Below are positions 39,792 through 48,834 of a DNA stretch of 64,000 nucleotides, in pieces. Every line of letters starts with the position of its first letter. The stretch's first letter is position 1. This DNA comes from Planococcus sp. MB-3u-03. GTDB taxonomy: Bacteria; Bacillota; Bacilli; Bacillales_A; Planococcaceae. The notes under the pieces were generated by a model, which saw only the letters and a program-made list of their open reading frames with translations, did no database searches and had not been told where the DNA came from. The DNA lies in contig NZ_CP025135.1 in NCBI RefSeq assembly GCF_002833405.1, positions 1,035,501 through 1,099,500 on the forward strand, read 5' to 3'. The position numbers were made by a program, and so were the translations under genes.

Positions 39792-41492
39792 ATGACATGG
39801 AAACAGCGAATGCAAAAATGGCTCGGACACGAGGGGCTGGACGTGAACACGAAACAACAGCTGCAATTATTATCGGAAGACGAGCAGCTGGCAGAAGATG
39901 CGTTTTATCAGGACTTGGTGTTCGGAACAGGTGGGATGCGCGGTGAAATTGGACCAGGCACGAACCGCATGAACGTCTATACCGTCAGAAAAGCGTCAAA
40001 AGGCATTGCCGATTATATTGAAAGCTTCGGCGAAGAGGCGATGAAGCGTGGCGTGGCAATCGCGTTCGACAGCCGCCGCATGTCACCGGAGTTTGCCGAA
40101 GAAGCGGCGCGAACATTTGCTGCTGCGGGCATTCGTGCTTATGTATATGAAGCGGCGCGCACGACGCCGCAATTATCGTTCACGGTGCGCGAATTGAATG
40201 CCTTCATGGGCATCGTCATCACCGCAAGCCACAACCCGCCTGAATACAATGGCTATAAAGTATACGGCGAAGACGGCGCACAATTGGATTTGGAAGCGGC
40301 AGACCAGGTCATCGGATTTGTCAGCCGAGTGGAAGATGAACTAGCCATCCAAAATGAAGAATATGATTCCTCCTTATTGGAAATTCTCGGCGAACAGCTC
40401 GACCGCGCCTATATCGACCAAGTGTTGACGGTTCAGGAAACAAGTGTTGAGCCGATCAGCGTCGTCTTTACGCCGCTCCATGGGGCATCAGGCACGACCG
40501 TCCGCCGGGTTTTTGAGGAAGCAGGCTATAGCGGCATCAGCTATGTCGAAGAACAAATGGCGCCAGACGGTGAATTCCCGACGGTGGAATCACCGAACCC
40601 GGAAGAATCATCAGCGTTTGACCTTGCCCGAAAATACGGTGAAGAGCAGACCGCAGATCTATTGATTGCCATTGACCCGGACGGCGACCGCGTCGGAGCT
40701 GCGGTTTGGACCGGTACGCAATACGAATTGTTAACGGGCAACCAAACCGGCGGCATCTTGCTGGAATATTTATTGAGCCAGAAAAAAGCAAAAGGCGAAC
40801 TGCCGGAAGACGGACGCATCTTTAAGACCATCGTCACTTCCGGATTCGGGGAAGCGGTCGCACAAAGCTACGGCATAGAGAGCGAAGACGTGTTGACAGG
40901 CTTTAAATTCATCGGCGAAAAATTGCGTGAAAATGATGCGCAGCACGAATTCACCTTCTTATTCGGCTACGAGGAAAGCTACGGCTATTTGATCCGCGAT
41001 TTTGCGCGCGATAAAGACGCCGTGCAAGCGACATTGCTATTGGTCGAAGCGGCTGCCTTCTATAAGAAGCAAGGCAAAAATCTTTACGGCGTATTGAATG
41101 AATTATATGAACGCCACGGCTTCTACCGCGAATTGCTCGTTTCCGTGACGAAAAAAGGCATCGAAGGGGCACGTGAAATCACGCAGCTGCTCGACGGCTT
41201 GCGCACGGCGCCGCCACAATCCATTGCCGGCATCGCGGTCGAAAAAATCGAAGACTATGATAGCCGGACACGGACGCTTGTCGATATGGGGACGAGTGAA
41301 GCGATCGTCTTGCCGCAATCAAATGTCCTAAAATACTTCCTGTCGGATGGTTCGTGGGTCTGCGTGCGCCCAAGCGGCACCGAGCCGAAAGTGAAATACT
41401 ATTTCGGCGTCAAAGCAGCAACCCAGCAGGAAAGCGACGAAAAGCTCGAACTATTGAAAGAATCATTTCTCGATATCGTTGCGAACCGCTGA
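39792..41492 (+). CDS. pgcA: Alpha-phosphoglucomutase / phospho-sugar mutase PgcA
   Basis: This 566-residue enzyme interconverts glucose-6-phosphate and glucose-1-phosphate, feeding UDP-glucose for wall polymers and glycolipids. Seen are the N-terminal FGTGGMRGEIGPGTNRMN, the catalytic phosphoserine loop TASHNPPEYNGYK, the Mg2+ loop DPDGDRVG, the sugar loop GYEESYGY and the phosphate loop RPSGTEPKVKYY. All four domains are complete. GGAGGGATG precedes the ATG. The gene pair order pgcA-yhcY-yhcZ is the same in B. subtilis. Confidence 0.95.
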   Translation: MTWKQRMQKWLGHEGLDVNTKQQLQLLSEDEQLAEDAFYQDLVFGTGGMRGEIGPGTNRMNVYTVRKASKGIADYIESFGEEAMKRGVAIAFDSRRMSPEFAEEAARTFAAAGIRAYVYEAARTTPQLSFTVRELNAFMGIVITASHNPPEYNGYKVYGEDGAQLDLEAADQVIGFVSRVEDELAIQNEEYDSSLLEILGEQLDRAYIDQVLTVQETSVEPISVVFTPLHGASGTTVRRVFEEAGYSGISYVEEQMAPDGEFPTVESPNPEESSAFDLARKYGEEQTADLLIAIDPDGDRVGAAVWTGTQYELLTGNQTGGILLEYLLSQKKAKGELPEDGRIFKTIVTSGFGEAVAQSYGIESEDVLTGFKFIGEKLRENDAQHEFTFLFGYEESYGYLIRDFARDKDAVQATLLLVEAAAFYKKQGKNLYGVLNELYERHGFYRELLVSVTKKGIEGAREITQLLDGLRTAPPQSIAGIAVEKIEDYDSRTRTLVDMGTSEAIVLPQSNVLKYFLSDGSWVCVRPSGTEPKVKYYFGVKAATQQESDEKLELLKESFLDIVANR

Positions 41493-41520
41493 AAAAGCTC
41501 CCCATAGAGGGAGCTTTTTC
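41492..41520 (+). terminator. Terminator after pgcA
   Basis: AAAAAGCTCCC and GGGAGCTTTTTC form the stem around CATAGA. Confidence 0.9.
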
Positions 41521-41585
41521 ATTCGAAAGAATGAGGCAAACGCCGGTTCTTATGGTTACAATAGCAACTAGGAGGGATCAGCCCC

Positions 41586-42695
41586 ATGGTGCCTGAACAG
41601 CATTCGGACGTCATTTTATTGAAAGAGATCGCGGAGTTGTTGAACGAAGAAACGAATATGGAGCGCATGCTCGGCGGTGCGATCGACAAGCTGCTGCAAA
41701 ACTCCAATTTTGAAACGGCATGGATCTTTTTCATAGATGAAAAAGGCAAGCACAGACTTGTGGCACAAGCCAATTTGCCGGATGCCCTCGAGGAGCGGGA
41801 CTGCCGCCATTTAACAAAAGGCGGCTGCTGGTGCGTCAAACGCTATCATGACGGCGATTTGGAAAAGGCGTCGAATATCATCGCCTGCCAGCGCATTGAA
41901 AACGCCAAAGCAGCACACGGGAAAATCGGTAATATTTCTCATCACGCGACTGTACCGCTCCAGTCAGGCAAGGAAAAGTTCGGCTTGCTCAATATTGCTG
42001 CGGCCGATACGGTGCGCTTTTCAAAAGACGAACTGGCCTTATTGGAATCGGTAGCATTCCAGATCGGATCCGCCATCAAGCGCATCGTCCTGACCAAACA
42101 AGAACAAGAGCTGGCACTCGTCAAAGAGCGCAATAGGCTCGCGCGGGATTTGCACGATTCCGTCAACCAGCTGTTATTCTCGGTCACGTTGACGGCGAGG
42201 GGCGGCATCGAAATGGCGGAAGACGAAGCGCAAAAGAGCACGTTCCGGGACATCCAGCATCTCAGCCAGGAAGCGCTCAACGAAATGAGGGCGTTGATTT
42301 GGCAATTGCGGCCGAAAGGGCTGGAGAGCGGCTTGATCGATGCGATCAAAGCGTACGGGGAAATGCTCGGGCTGTCGATGGAAACGAAAGTGACCGGCGT
42401 GATCCAATTGCCGTCGCGTACAGAAGAAACCTTATTTCGCATTGCGCAGGAAGCATTGAATAATGTGCGCAAGCATGCGGGCACAAGCGCTGCCCAAATC
42501 TATGTGACGATTACACCGACAGATGTCTTATTGGTCATTAAAGACGAAGGGCTCGGTTTTTCCCCTGCACACGGCACGATCCCGTCGATCGGCATACAGA
42601 GCATTCGCGATCGGGCGAAAGCAGAAGGCGGCACTGCCGATTGGTCCAGCGAATTAAGCAAAGGAACGGAAATCCTTGTCCGGATTCCGTATTAA
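41586..42695 (+). CDS. yhcY: GAF-domain sensor histidine kinase (YhcY, NarL-partner type)
   Basis: A soluble 369-residue histidine kinase. An N-terminal GAF domain (about 10-165) is followed by a coiled linker and a HisKA_3 dimerisation domain with phospho-accepting His in RNRLARDLHDSVNQLLF. The HATPase_c domain has the N-box EALNNVRKHA and the D/GXG motif KDEGLGFS. There are no membrane segments, so it senses a cytoplasmic signal, possibly through GAF cysteines (CRHLTKGGCWC). AGGAGGG precedes the ATG. It pairs with the response regulator 12 bp downstream. Confidence 0.93.
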   Translation: MVPEQHSDVILLKEIAELLNEETNMERMLGGAIDKLLQNSNFETAWIFFIDEKGKHRLVAQANLPDALEERDCRHLTKGGCWCVKRYHDGDLEKASNIIACQRIENAKAAHGKIGNISHHATVPLQSGKEKFGLLNIAAADTVRFSKDELALLESVAFQIGSAIKRIVLTKQEQELALVKERNRLARDLHDSVNQLLFSVTLTARGGIEMAEDEAQKSTFRDIQHLSQEALNEMRALIWQLRPKGLESGLIDAIKAYGEMLGLSMETKVTGVIQLPSRTEETLFRIAQEALNNVRKHAGTSAAQIYVTITPTDVLLVIKDEGLGFSPAHGTIPSIGIQSIRDRAKAEGGTADWSSELSKGTEILVRIPY

Positions 42696-42707
42696 AGGAG
42701 TGGCAAG

Positions 42708-43343
42708 ATGAGAGTATTGATTGCGGATGACCATCACGTAGTAAGAAGAGGATTGCTGTTTTTCCTGAAAACCCAAAAAGACATTGAAGTGGTCGGGGAG
42801 GCTGCGAATGGCGTCGAAGCTGTCGAGATGGCAGGCGAGCTGCAGCCGGATATCGTCTTGATGGATCTGGTCATGCCTGAAATGGACGGCATCCAGGCAA
42901 CTCGGAAAATCAAAGAGTCTTATCCGGATATCATTGTGTTGATGCTCACGAGCTTTTCCGACCGCGACCACATCCTTCCGGCGATCGAAGCAGGAGCGGC
43001 AGGCTATCAGTTGAAAGATATCGAACCGGACGAATTGGTGGAGTCGCTGCGCAGCTTGATGCGCGGGGAGAATACGCTGCATCCGAAAGCTTCGTCGGAA
43101 TTGGCGAAAGCGCCGGAAGACCCGCCGCCGCACGTTCTCCATCCTTTAACGCCAAGGGAAGCGGAAGTGCTCGCGGAGCTGACCAAAGGGAAAAGCAACC
43201 GGGAAGTGGCGTCTGCTTTGTTCGTGACCGAGAAGACGGTGAAAACGCATATTTCCAATATCTTCATCAAACTCGAAGTCCAGGACCGGACGCAAGCGGC
43301 GCTTTACGCCGTCAAGCATGGGTTGACGGAATACGCCAATTGA
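42708..43343 (+). CDS. yhcZ: NarL/FixJ-family response regulator (YhcZ)
   Basis: A 211-residue regulator with a receiver domain and LuxR-type DNA-binding domain. The acidic pocket is in LIADDHHVV, the phosphorylated Asp in PDIVLMDLVMPEMDG and the Lys in AAGYQLKDIE. The C-terminal helix-turn-helix is LTPREAEVLAELTKGKSNREVA through EKTVKTHISNIF. AAGGAGTGG precedes the ATG. It is phosphorylated by the kinase encoded just upstream; target genes are unknown. Confidence 0.94.
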   Translation: MRVLIADDHHVVRRGLLFFLKTQKDIEVVGEAANGVEAVEMAGELQPDIVLMDLVMPEMDGIQATRKIKESYPDIIVLMLTSFSDRDHILPAIEAGAAGYQLKDIEPDELVESLRSLMRGENTLHPKASSELAKAPEDPPPHVLHPLTPREAEVLAELTKGKSNREVASALFVTEKTVKTHISNIFIKLEVQDRTQAALYAVKHGLTEYAN

Positions 43344-43354
43344 ATGGAACTAGA

Positions 43355-43388
43355 AAAAGACTGCCGGATGGAAATCCGGCAGTCTTTT
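43355..43388. terminator. Bidirectional terminator between yhcZ and rsgA-like gene
   Basis: AAAAGACTGCCGGAT and ATCCGGCAGTCTTTT form a perfect stem around GGAA. The rsgA-like stop codon overlaps its right edge. Confidence 0.92.
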
Positions 43389-44442
43389 ATCTTTTCTTGA
43401 CGGGGCGGCTGCGGTATTCTTTCGTGCGCTGTTTCCATACTGCGCGTTCTGCTTGTTGTTTGGCAGCATCACTTTTTCGTTCGATATAGTCGAGCTCACG
43501 CAGTAATTTTAAATAGCTTTCATAGCGCTCTTCCGGCAATTCGCCGGAAGTAAGAGCGGATTGGATGCGGCAGCCCGGTTCTTGTTGGTGGCTGCAATCG
43601 CGGAAACGGCATTCGGCCGCGAAGCCCGTGATGTCCTGGAAGCTTGCATCAAGCCCGTCGGCGGAATCGGCAAGCTGGAATTCGCGCATGCCCGGCGTAT
43701 CGATCAATAAACCGCCGCCTGGCAGCAGCACCAGTTCGCGGTGTGTCGTCGTATGGCGGCCTTTGCTGTCGTCTTCCCGGATGTCCTGCACCGCCATTTT
43801 ATCGCTATGGGTCAGGGCGTTGATGAGCGATGATTTTCCGACGCCCGAAGAACCGAGCAGCGCGCCGGTTTTGCCATCCGTTAAATAGCGATTGAAGGCG
43901 TCCATGCCAGCACCAGTCAAAGCTGAAACGGCAAACACATCGACACCAAATGCAGTAGCGGCGACTTCTTTCAAGTAAACTGCCGGGTCTTCGCATTGAT
44001 CGCTTTTTGTCAGCACGACGACCGGCATGGCGCCTGAATCCCAAGCTGCGACCATATAGCGTTCAAGGCGCCGGACATTAAAATCGTGATTGAGCGACAT
44101 GACCAGAAAGACGTAGTCGAGATTGACGGCGATGGTCTGCATCTCGGACGTTTCCCCTGCCGCTTTTCGGGCGAAGCGCGAACTTCTTGGCAGCAGCTGG
44201 TGGATGATGCCTTTGTCTTCTCCAGGCATTTGTTCCAGTGCCACCCAATCTCCGACGCTCGGGAATTCATCGCGACTGTGGCTATGGCGGTAATTTCCGG
44301 ATAAAGTGGCCGGCCATTCACCGAAATCGGTCATGACGCGGTAGCCGCTCTTATGTTCGAGAATGACGCGGCCCGGTATTTTCTGTTCAGGCAATGCTTG
44401 TTGGAATGATTCATTCCATCCGTATTGTTTGATAATCGACAA
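43387..44442 (-). CDS. rsgA: Ribosome small subunit-dependent GTPase A (RsgA/YjeQ family)
   Basis: A 351-residue circularly permuted GTPase that checks late 30S subunit assembly. It has an OB-fold N-terminus and the permuted GTPase order: G4-like VVLTKSDQCE, then G1 GSSGVGKSSLIN, switch I RHTTTHREL and G3 DTPGMREF. A zinc knuckle CRFRDCSHQQEPGCRIQ follows and the C-terminus is basic. It is longer than the usual housekeeping protein of about 295 residues and is not next to prkC/rpe, so it may be a second paralog. Start is TTG at 44442 with AGGAGG upstream. A leader ORF and terminator precede it. Confidence 0.92.
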   Translation of the reverse strand: MSIIKQYGWNESFQQALPEQKIPGRVILEHKSGYRVMTDFGEWPATLSGNYRHSHSRDEFPSVGDWVALEQMPGEDKGIIHQLLPRSSRFARKAAGETSEMQTIAVNLDYVFLVMSLNHDFNVRRLERYMVAAWDSGAMPVVVLTKSDQCEDPAVYLKEVAATAFGVDVFAVSALTGAGMDAFNRYLTDGKTGALLGSSGVGKSSLINALTHSDKMAVQDIREDDSKGRHTTTHRELVLLPGGGLLIDTPGMREFQLADSADGLDASFQDITGFAAECRFRDCSHQQEPGCRIQSALTSGELPEERYESYLKLLRELDYIERKSDAAKQQAERAVWKQRTKEYRSRPVKKR

Positions 44443-44469
44443 TGTAACTTCCTCCTATAAAATGCATAA

Positions 44470-44502
44470 TAAAAACCATGGCTGCAATAATGCCTGCCAT
44501 GG
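44470..44502 (-). terminator. Intrinsic terminator in the rsgA leader (candidate attenuator)
   Basis: On the minus strand ACCATGGC and GCCATGGT form an 8-bp stem followed by TTTTTATT. It lies only about 20 bp upstream of the rsgA ribosome site and downstream of the leader ORF. Confidence 0.7.
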
Positions 44503-44530
44503 TCTCCGCGCATAGGAAAGAAGCGTATCG

Positions 44531-44605
44531 TCAGCGATACACAGAGGGAGACATCATAGCAAACATCATTAAGTTGCGGGTTGCACGAACTGAAATTGTC
44601 ACCAT
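44531..44605 (-). CDS. 24-residue leader peptide upstream of rsgA
   Basis: A small frame, MVTISVRATRNLMMFAMM plus six residues, begins at an ATG preceded by AGAGGTGAGG and ends in a TGA that sits in the loop of a GTATCG/CGATAC hairpin. A promoter is 32 bp upstream and a terminator 28 bp downstream. The peptide has no recognised family; its Met/Arg-rich sequence may matter less than its translation. I infer it is a regulatory leader for rsgA. Confidence 0.55.
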   Translation of the reverse strand: MVTISVRATRNLMMFAMMSPSVYR

Positions 44606-44636
44606 ACTGCCTCACCTCTTTCCATAAGTTAAGATA

Positions 44637-44665
44637 ATGATAAGCGCAATTGAAGTGAAGGTCAA
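44637..44665 (-). promoter_or_regulatory. Promoter of the rsgA leader
   Basis: On the minus strand TTGACC (44665-44660) and TATCAT (44642-44637) are separated by 17 bp, ending 32 bp before the leader ORF. Confidence 0.65.
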
Positions 44666-44843
44666 TAATTTTTTGAGAGTATTTTGACAATATTCCGACG
44701 AGTGAAAGCGTTTATTCCATAAGTGTCCGAAAATGCTATAGTAGGTAAGCGACTTTGCTGTCGGTGTGGAGTGCCGTACAACCAGCGTTTGCCCCAAATG
44801 GAATAGGGGAACAAGTGACTATTTTTTTAGGGGGGGGGAAGTT

Positions 44844-46154
44844 ATGAAAAAGATTCTTTACAATTGGCGGGAAAAATTATGGGTGACGCCAGCTCTCTAC
44901 AGCTTCCTTGCCGTGTTATTATCCATTGGATTTTTTTATGTGGATTTATTGGTCATTCGGCAATACCGTGAATTCATTCCGGATATCCTGCTGACCAATG
45001 TACAATTGGCCCAAACGATCATGGGCGCGCTCGCCGGTGCGTTGTTGACGATGACGACGTTTACGTTTTCCACGATTCTCGTCGTGCTGACGATGTATTC
45101 TTCCCAATTTTCACCGAGGACATTGAAGAATTTTGTCCACGACCGCCTGACATGGCGCGTGCTCGGTGTCTTCTTGGGCGGTTTCATCTATAACACGTTG
45201 TCTTTATTGTTCATGCGCGACGCCCTTTATACGCATGACGTCATTTCCACTTTTGTTGGGATCGTCATTGCGTTTATCTGTTTGGCGACGTTTGCATATT
45301 TTATCCATCACATAGCAACGAACGTGCAGGTGGAGAAGTTGATCGAGGAACTTGAAGAAGATACGGAGCGCATCATCGATACGTATAGTGAAAAACAACA
45401 GCAGGAAATGGAGATTGAAACAGAGTGGAATCCCGACGGCTTCGCGGAAACCATCCTGGCAGAAAATGATGGGTATATCCAATTCCTGTATTTCGATAAA
45501 TTGACGGAGTATGCGGTGGAGCACGACCTGGAAGTTGAAATTTTCCACGGCATCGGTTCGTATGTCCATGAGAATACGCCGTTATTCCGCGTGTACCAAC
45601 GACAGCAAGAAGACATCGATCTTCGCCGCTTTATCACGATCGGCACGGAGCGGACGACGGACCAGGATCTCGATTTTGCTATTCAGAAAATGGTCGAAGT
45701 GGCGCTGCGGGCGATTTCCCCAGGCATCAACGACCCGAATACAGCGAATGGCATCATCATCCGGATCGGGCGGCTGCTCGGAAAGATAAGCCATCTCGAG
45801 ACCGGAGCCATCACCATCCGGGACGAAGAGCAAAGAGGCCGCGTGCGCTATCCGTTCTTCACATTCCCGCATTTTCTTTACCTGACGTTCCATCAACTGA
45901 TCCATTACGGAAAAGAAGATGTATCAGTTGTGGCCGCTATCCTTGAATCTTTGACAAACGCTGCGCAATTATCGGATGCGGCGAATCACGAGGCCATTTG
46001 GGAAACACAGCTGCACGTGCTTGAACATTTGAAGGGTTCGCCCTTTAAACGTCTGGACCGCAGATACATCCAAGGGAAATTGGATGCGCTGGCAAAAGCG
46101 GTGGATCGTCGTCCGGCTTTGCTCAGCGATTACCTGCTGGAGCAGGAAGCATGA
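44844..46154 (+). CDS. DUF2254 family membrane protein
   Basis: A 436-residue protein with four N-terminal membrane helices (about 15-150, with ALLTMTTFTFSTILVVLTMYSSQFSPR) and a large soluble C-terminal domain. The family is DUF2254, of unknown function; the conserved SQFSPR and SPGINDPNTA motifs are present. ATG at 44844 follows a run of nine G and GAAG serving as ribosome site; the in-frame ATG at 44766 lacks one. The mechanosensitive channel gene follows 50 bp later, so a membrane-stress operon is plausible. Confidence 0.88.
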   Translation: MKKILYNWREKLWVTPALYSFLAVLLSIGFFYVDLLVIRQYREFIPDILLTNVQLAQTIMGALAGALLTMTTFTFSTILVVLTMYSSQFSPRTLKNFVHDRLTWRVLGVFLGGFIYNTLSLLFMRDALYTHDVISTFVGIVIAFICLATFAYFIHHIATNVQVEKLIEELEEDTERIIDTYSEKQQQEMEIETEWNPDGFAETILAENDGYIQFLYFDKLTEYAVEHDLEVEIFHGIGSYVHENTPLFRVYQRQQEDIDLRRFITIGTERTTDQDLDFAIQKMVEVALRAISPGINDPNTANGIIIRIGRLLGKISHLETGAITIRDEEQRGRVRYPFFTFPHFLYLTFHQLIHYGKEDVSVVAAILESLTNAAQLSDAANHEAIWETQLHVLEHLKGSPFKRLDRRYIQGKLDALAKAVDRRPALLSDYLLEQEA

Positions 46155-46204
46155 TGAGCACCAGCATCTGATGGTTCATGGTGCTGCCTGTAAAGGAGGG
46201 ACTT

Positions 46205-47263
46205 ATGCAAAACCTGCAATTATTTGAAGGCATCGGTGTTCTGAGAAATTTATCGGTCATTGAGTTTTTCTTGTTCTTTGTTTATTTATTGTTGATACTC
46301 ATCGGAAAATGGATTGCCCAAGCCGTGCTGAAACGGATCGTGACGCATGACGGTTATCAGGAGCGGATTTATCCGATTCTCGAAGATATTCTGAATTGGG
46401 TCGCCTTATACGGCAGCATTATGCTATTCCTGTTTTATTTCGGGCAGGAAGAATGGCTGACGACGCCTTTTTATGAAACGGAAGGGGTCGGCGTCTCCAT
46501 TTTGCTGATCGTCGTCGCCATCATGATCGTCACGTTTTCGAGCCGCGTCGTCAAGGCGTTTAATAGTTTTGTCATGCCTTATGTCTATGGCCAGTTCGAT
46601 GTGGAGCTGGGCATGAGCTATACGATCAACCGGCTCATTTACTACGCCGTGATGTTTCTGGCGATTGCGGTCAGTTTTACAATCGTCGGGCTGGACCTGC
46701 GGGCAGTAGGCATTGTCTTCAGTGTGCTCGGGATCGGCATCGGTTTCGGTGTCCGCAACATCGCCGCAAACTTTGTCTCGGGCATAATCATTTTATTTGA
46801 ACGGCCGATGGAAGTCGGTGAAATGGTCGAAATCGACAAGAAAATCGGGCGCATCACGAAAATCAAATTGCGCTCGACGATCGTCGAAACCTCCAAAGAC
46901 GGGACGCTTGTTGTGCCGAACCAGTATTTTATCGAGCAAATCGTCAAGAACCGCTCGGGGGCAAGGCTGTTCGCTCGTGTGGTCGTCAGTGTCGAGTACG
47001 GCTGTGATACGGAATTGGTCTCAGAATTACTGGTGCAGGCAGCGGAACGCGAAATCACAAAAGTCGACGGTGTACCTGATGAAAAGCCTGACGCCCAGTT
47101 CATCGATTTCCGCAATTCCTCGATGGATTTCCAAGTGGAAGCGCGCGTCTTGAACGTCGAAATGAAAGACCGCTTAGAAAGTCGGATCCGCCATGGCATC
47201 GCTGCCTTGTTTGTAGAACACGGCATTCGCCTTGCGTCTTTACCAGGCGAAAGAACGGAATAA
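46205..47263 (+). CDS. Small-conductance mechanosensitive channel (MscS family)
   Basis: A 352-residue channel that opens under membrane tension to release solutes during osmotic downshock. There are four to five N-terminal helices. The pore helix and beta domain are marked by VFSVLGIGIGFGVRNIAANFVSGIIILFERP and the following VGEMVEIDKKIGRITKI. VVPNQYFIEQIVKN closes the beta domain, and an alpha/beta C-terminus follows. AAAGGAGGG lies just before the ATG at 46205. It is probably co-transcribed with the DUF2254 gene. Confidence 0.93.
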   Translation: MQNLQLFEGIGVLRNLSVIEFFLFFVYLLLILIGKWIAQAVLKRIVTHDGYQERIYPILEDILNWVALYGSIMLFLFYFGQEEWLTTPFYETEGVGVSILLIVVAIMIVTFSSRVVKAFNSFVMPYVYGQFDVELGMSYTINRLIYYAVMFLAIAVSFTIVGLDLRAVGIVFSVLGIGIGFGVRNIAANFVSGIIILFERPMEVGEMVEIDKKIGRITKIKLRSTIVETSKDGTLVVPNQYFIEQIVKNRSGARLFARVVVSVEYGCDTELVSELLVQAAEREITKVDGVPDEKPDAQFIDFRNSSMDFQVEARVLNVEMKDRLESRIRHGIAALFVEHGIRLASLPGERTE

Positions 47264-47270
47264 AAGTAAG

Positions 47271-47306
47271 AAAAAACGCCTGATCTCAGAAGATCAGGCG
47301 TTTTTC
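47271..47306. terminator. Bidirectional terminator after the mscS-family gene
   Basis: AAAAAACGCCTGATCT and AGATCAGGCGTTTTT form the stem. Confidence 0.92.
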
Positions 47307-47310
47307 TCTG

Positions 47311-47874
47311 TTATTGTGCTTGGATACGGGTGAATTCACCACCTGCCGCTTCGACGCGGTGAACTAAGTCGTTGTGCATTTCAAAAATCCGGCCGCTGGA
47401 GAATTCGATCATGTCGCCGTCGCGGAAATAATAGGCGACCGACTCGATCGAATTGGTCCCGTCTTGTTTTTGAAGCCGTTCTTCGACCCTTTCAAACTCT
47501 TCCCATGTATAGCTAGAGGAAGTGAAGGAGAGAGGCGGGTTGTACGTGAAGCCGTCATTGGTCATATAGTAATAATCACCGAGAGAAAAAGCGATCGACA
47601 CGAGCCCGATGACGGCAACAGCGCCAGACAATAGCCAGGATTTCAAGGGCCGTTCGATCAGTGCTGCGATGAACAATGAGGCCGCTAGCAATACCATGCC
47701 CACACCGCCAAGCACGAGCGACCAGAACGACGTGCCGACGATTTCTGCCTCCGGTGTGATGGTGACGACTTTTGCCGGGTAGAACACGGCAGCTGGAACA
47801 AATAAAGCGGAAATAAGCAGAATGATGCCGAACGTAACCAAAATGATTTTTTTCTGATCGTAAAAATCAACCAT
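47311..47874 (-). CDS. Membrane protein of unknown function
   Basis: A 187-residue protein with three predicted membrane helices (about 10-32, 48-72 and 80-102) and a C-terminal soluble region of about 80 residues rich in aromatic and acidic residues (DYYYMTNDGFTYNPPLSFTSSSYTWEEFE region). I do not recognise a named family. It overlaps the cation transporter gene upstream by 8 bp, so the two are translated together, which may hint at a supporting role. A GAGG site for its ATG lies in the end of that gene. Confidence 0.75.
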   Translation of the reverse strand: MVDFYDQKKIILVTFGIILLISALFVPAAVFYPAKVVTITPEAEIVGTSFWSLVLGGVGMVLLAASLFIAALIERPLKSWLLSGAVAVIGLVSIAFSLGDYYYMTNDGFTYNPPLSFTSSSYTWEEFERVEERLQKQDGTNSIESVAYYFRDGDMIEFSSGRIFEMHNDLVHRVEAAGGEFTRIQAQ

Positions 47875-48760
47875 CCTCTTCGTCCTCCTCTATCGAGTAA
47901 TCCGGTTCTATATGTACGAGGACGACGCAATTTGGTTTCACTTTCTGGATTTTCCGTTCAATTTCTTCGGTGATCCAATGGCTTTCGACCACATTCAAAT
48001 AAGGCGCGACGCTGACGGTCAAGTCGATGAACATGACATTTCCATGTGTGCGCCCTTTGAAATCGCGCAGATCCAGTACGCCCGGCACGCGTCGAATGAC
48101 AACCGAAAGCGATTCGACGGCTTCTTCATCAAACGCGTCGGTCAAGGTCAACACCGATTCGCGGAAAATATCCAAAGCCGTTTTGATGATGATGAGCCCG
48201 ACGAGAAAAGCAGTGATCGAATCGATCAGCGGTGCCCCGAAGATGGCCCCGATGATGCCGATTCCGGCGCCGATGCTGACAAGCGCATCCGAACGATTAT
48301 CGTAGGCAGCGGCCCGGACGGCTGAACTTTTAATTTCGCGGCTCAACTTCAAGTTATAGCGGTAAACGCCATACATGATGGCTGCCGAGAAAAACGCGAC
48401 GACAGCGGTCAATGGGGAAGGCGGTTCGAGAGAAGGATTGAACACCGTCTTCACTGAATTCAACAGCACTTGAAGGCCGATGACAGCCATAATGAACGAC
48501 GCCAATAGGGAAGCGATGGTCTCTGCTTTCAAATGGCCGTAGTGATGGTTGTCATCCGGCGGTTTTTGAGAAATCCTCAATCCGATCAGCACAGCGACGG
48601 AAGCGACGATGTCGGTAACATTGTTCAATCCGTCAGCCTTTAGCGCTTCAGAGCCGCCCCAAAACCCGACGCCGAGTTTGAGGGCGCTTAAAAACAGGTA
48701 AGCCCCGATGCTGAGCCAGGCGCCTTTTTCTCCTTTGCGGAGATTATCGTATAATTCCAT
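47867..48760 (-). CDS. Cation diffusion facilitator family transporter
   Basis: A 297-residue metal/proton antiporter with six membrane helices and a C-terminal cytoplasmic dimerisation domain. The helix-2 metal site is in ALKADGLNNVTDI and the helix-5 site in AAYDNRSDALVS. The DDNHHYGHLKAE motif follows helix 2-3. Asn/Asp at the helix-2 site (DGxxN rather than HxxxD) suggests Mn2+ or Fe2+ rather than Zn2+, though this is only an inference. GGAGATGA precedes the ATG. Confidence 0.92.
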   Translation of the reverse strand: MELYDNLRKGEKGAWLSIGAYLFLSALKLGVGFWGGSEALKADGLNNVTDIVASVAVLIGLRISQKPPDDNHHYGHLKAETIASLLASFIMAVIGLQVLLNSVKTVFNPSLEPPSPLTAVVAFFSAAIMYGVYRYNLKLSREIKSSAVRAAAYDNRSDALVSIGAGIGIIGAIFGAPLIDSITAFLVGLIIIKTALDIFRESVLTLTDAFDEEAVESLSVVIRRVPGVLDLRDFKGRTHGNVMFIDLTVSVAPYLNVVESHWITEEIERKIQKVKPNCVVLVHIEPDYSIEEDEEDG

Positions 48761-48797
48761 TGCAATTCATCTCCAGATTGGATTGTGGGGAAAACGG

Positions 48798-48821
48798 AAA
48801 CGACCCTCCAAAGAGGGCCGT
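48798..48821 (-). terminator. Terminator after the CNNM/TlyC gene
   Basis: CCCTC and GAGGG with flanking ACG/CGT pair around CAAA; on the minus strand a T-rich tract follows. Confidence 0.65.
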
Positions 48822-48834
48822 ATCGCAAATACTA

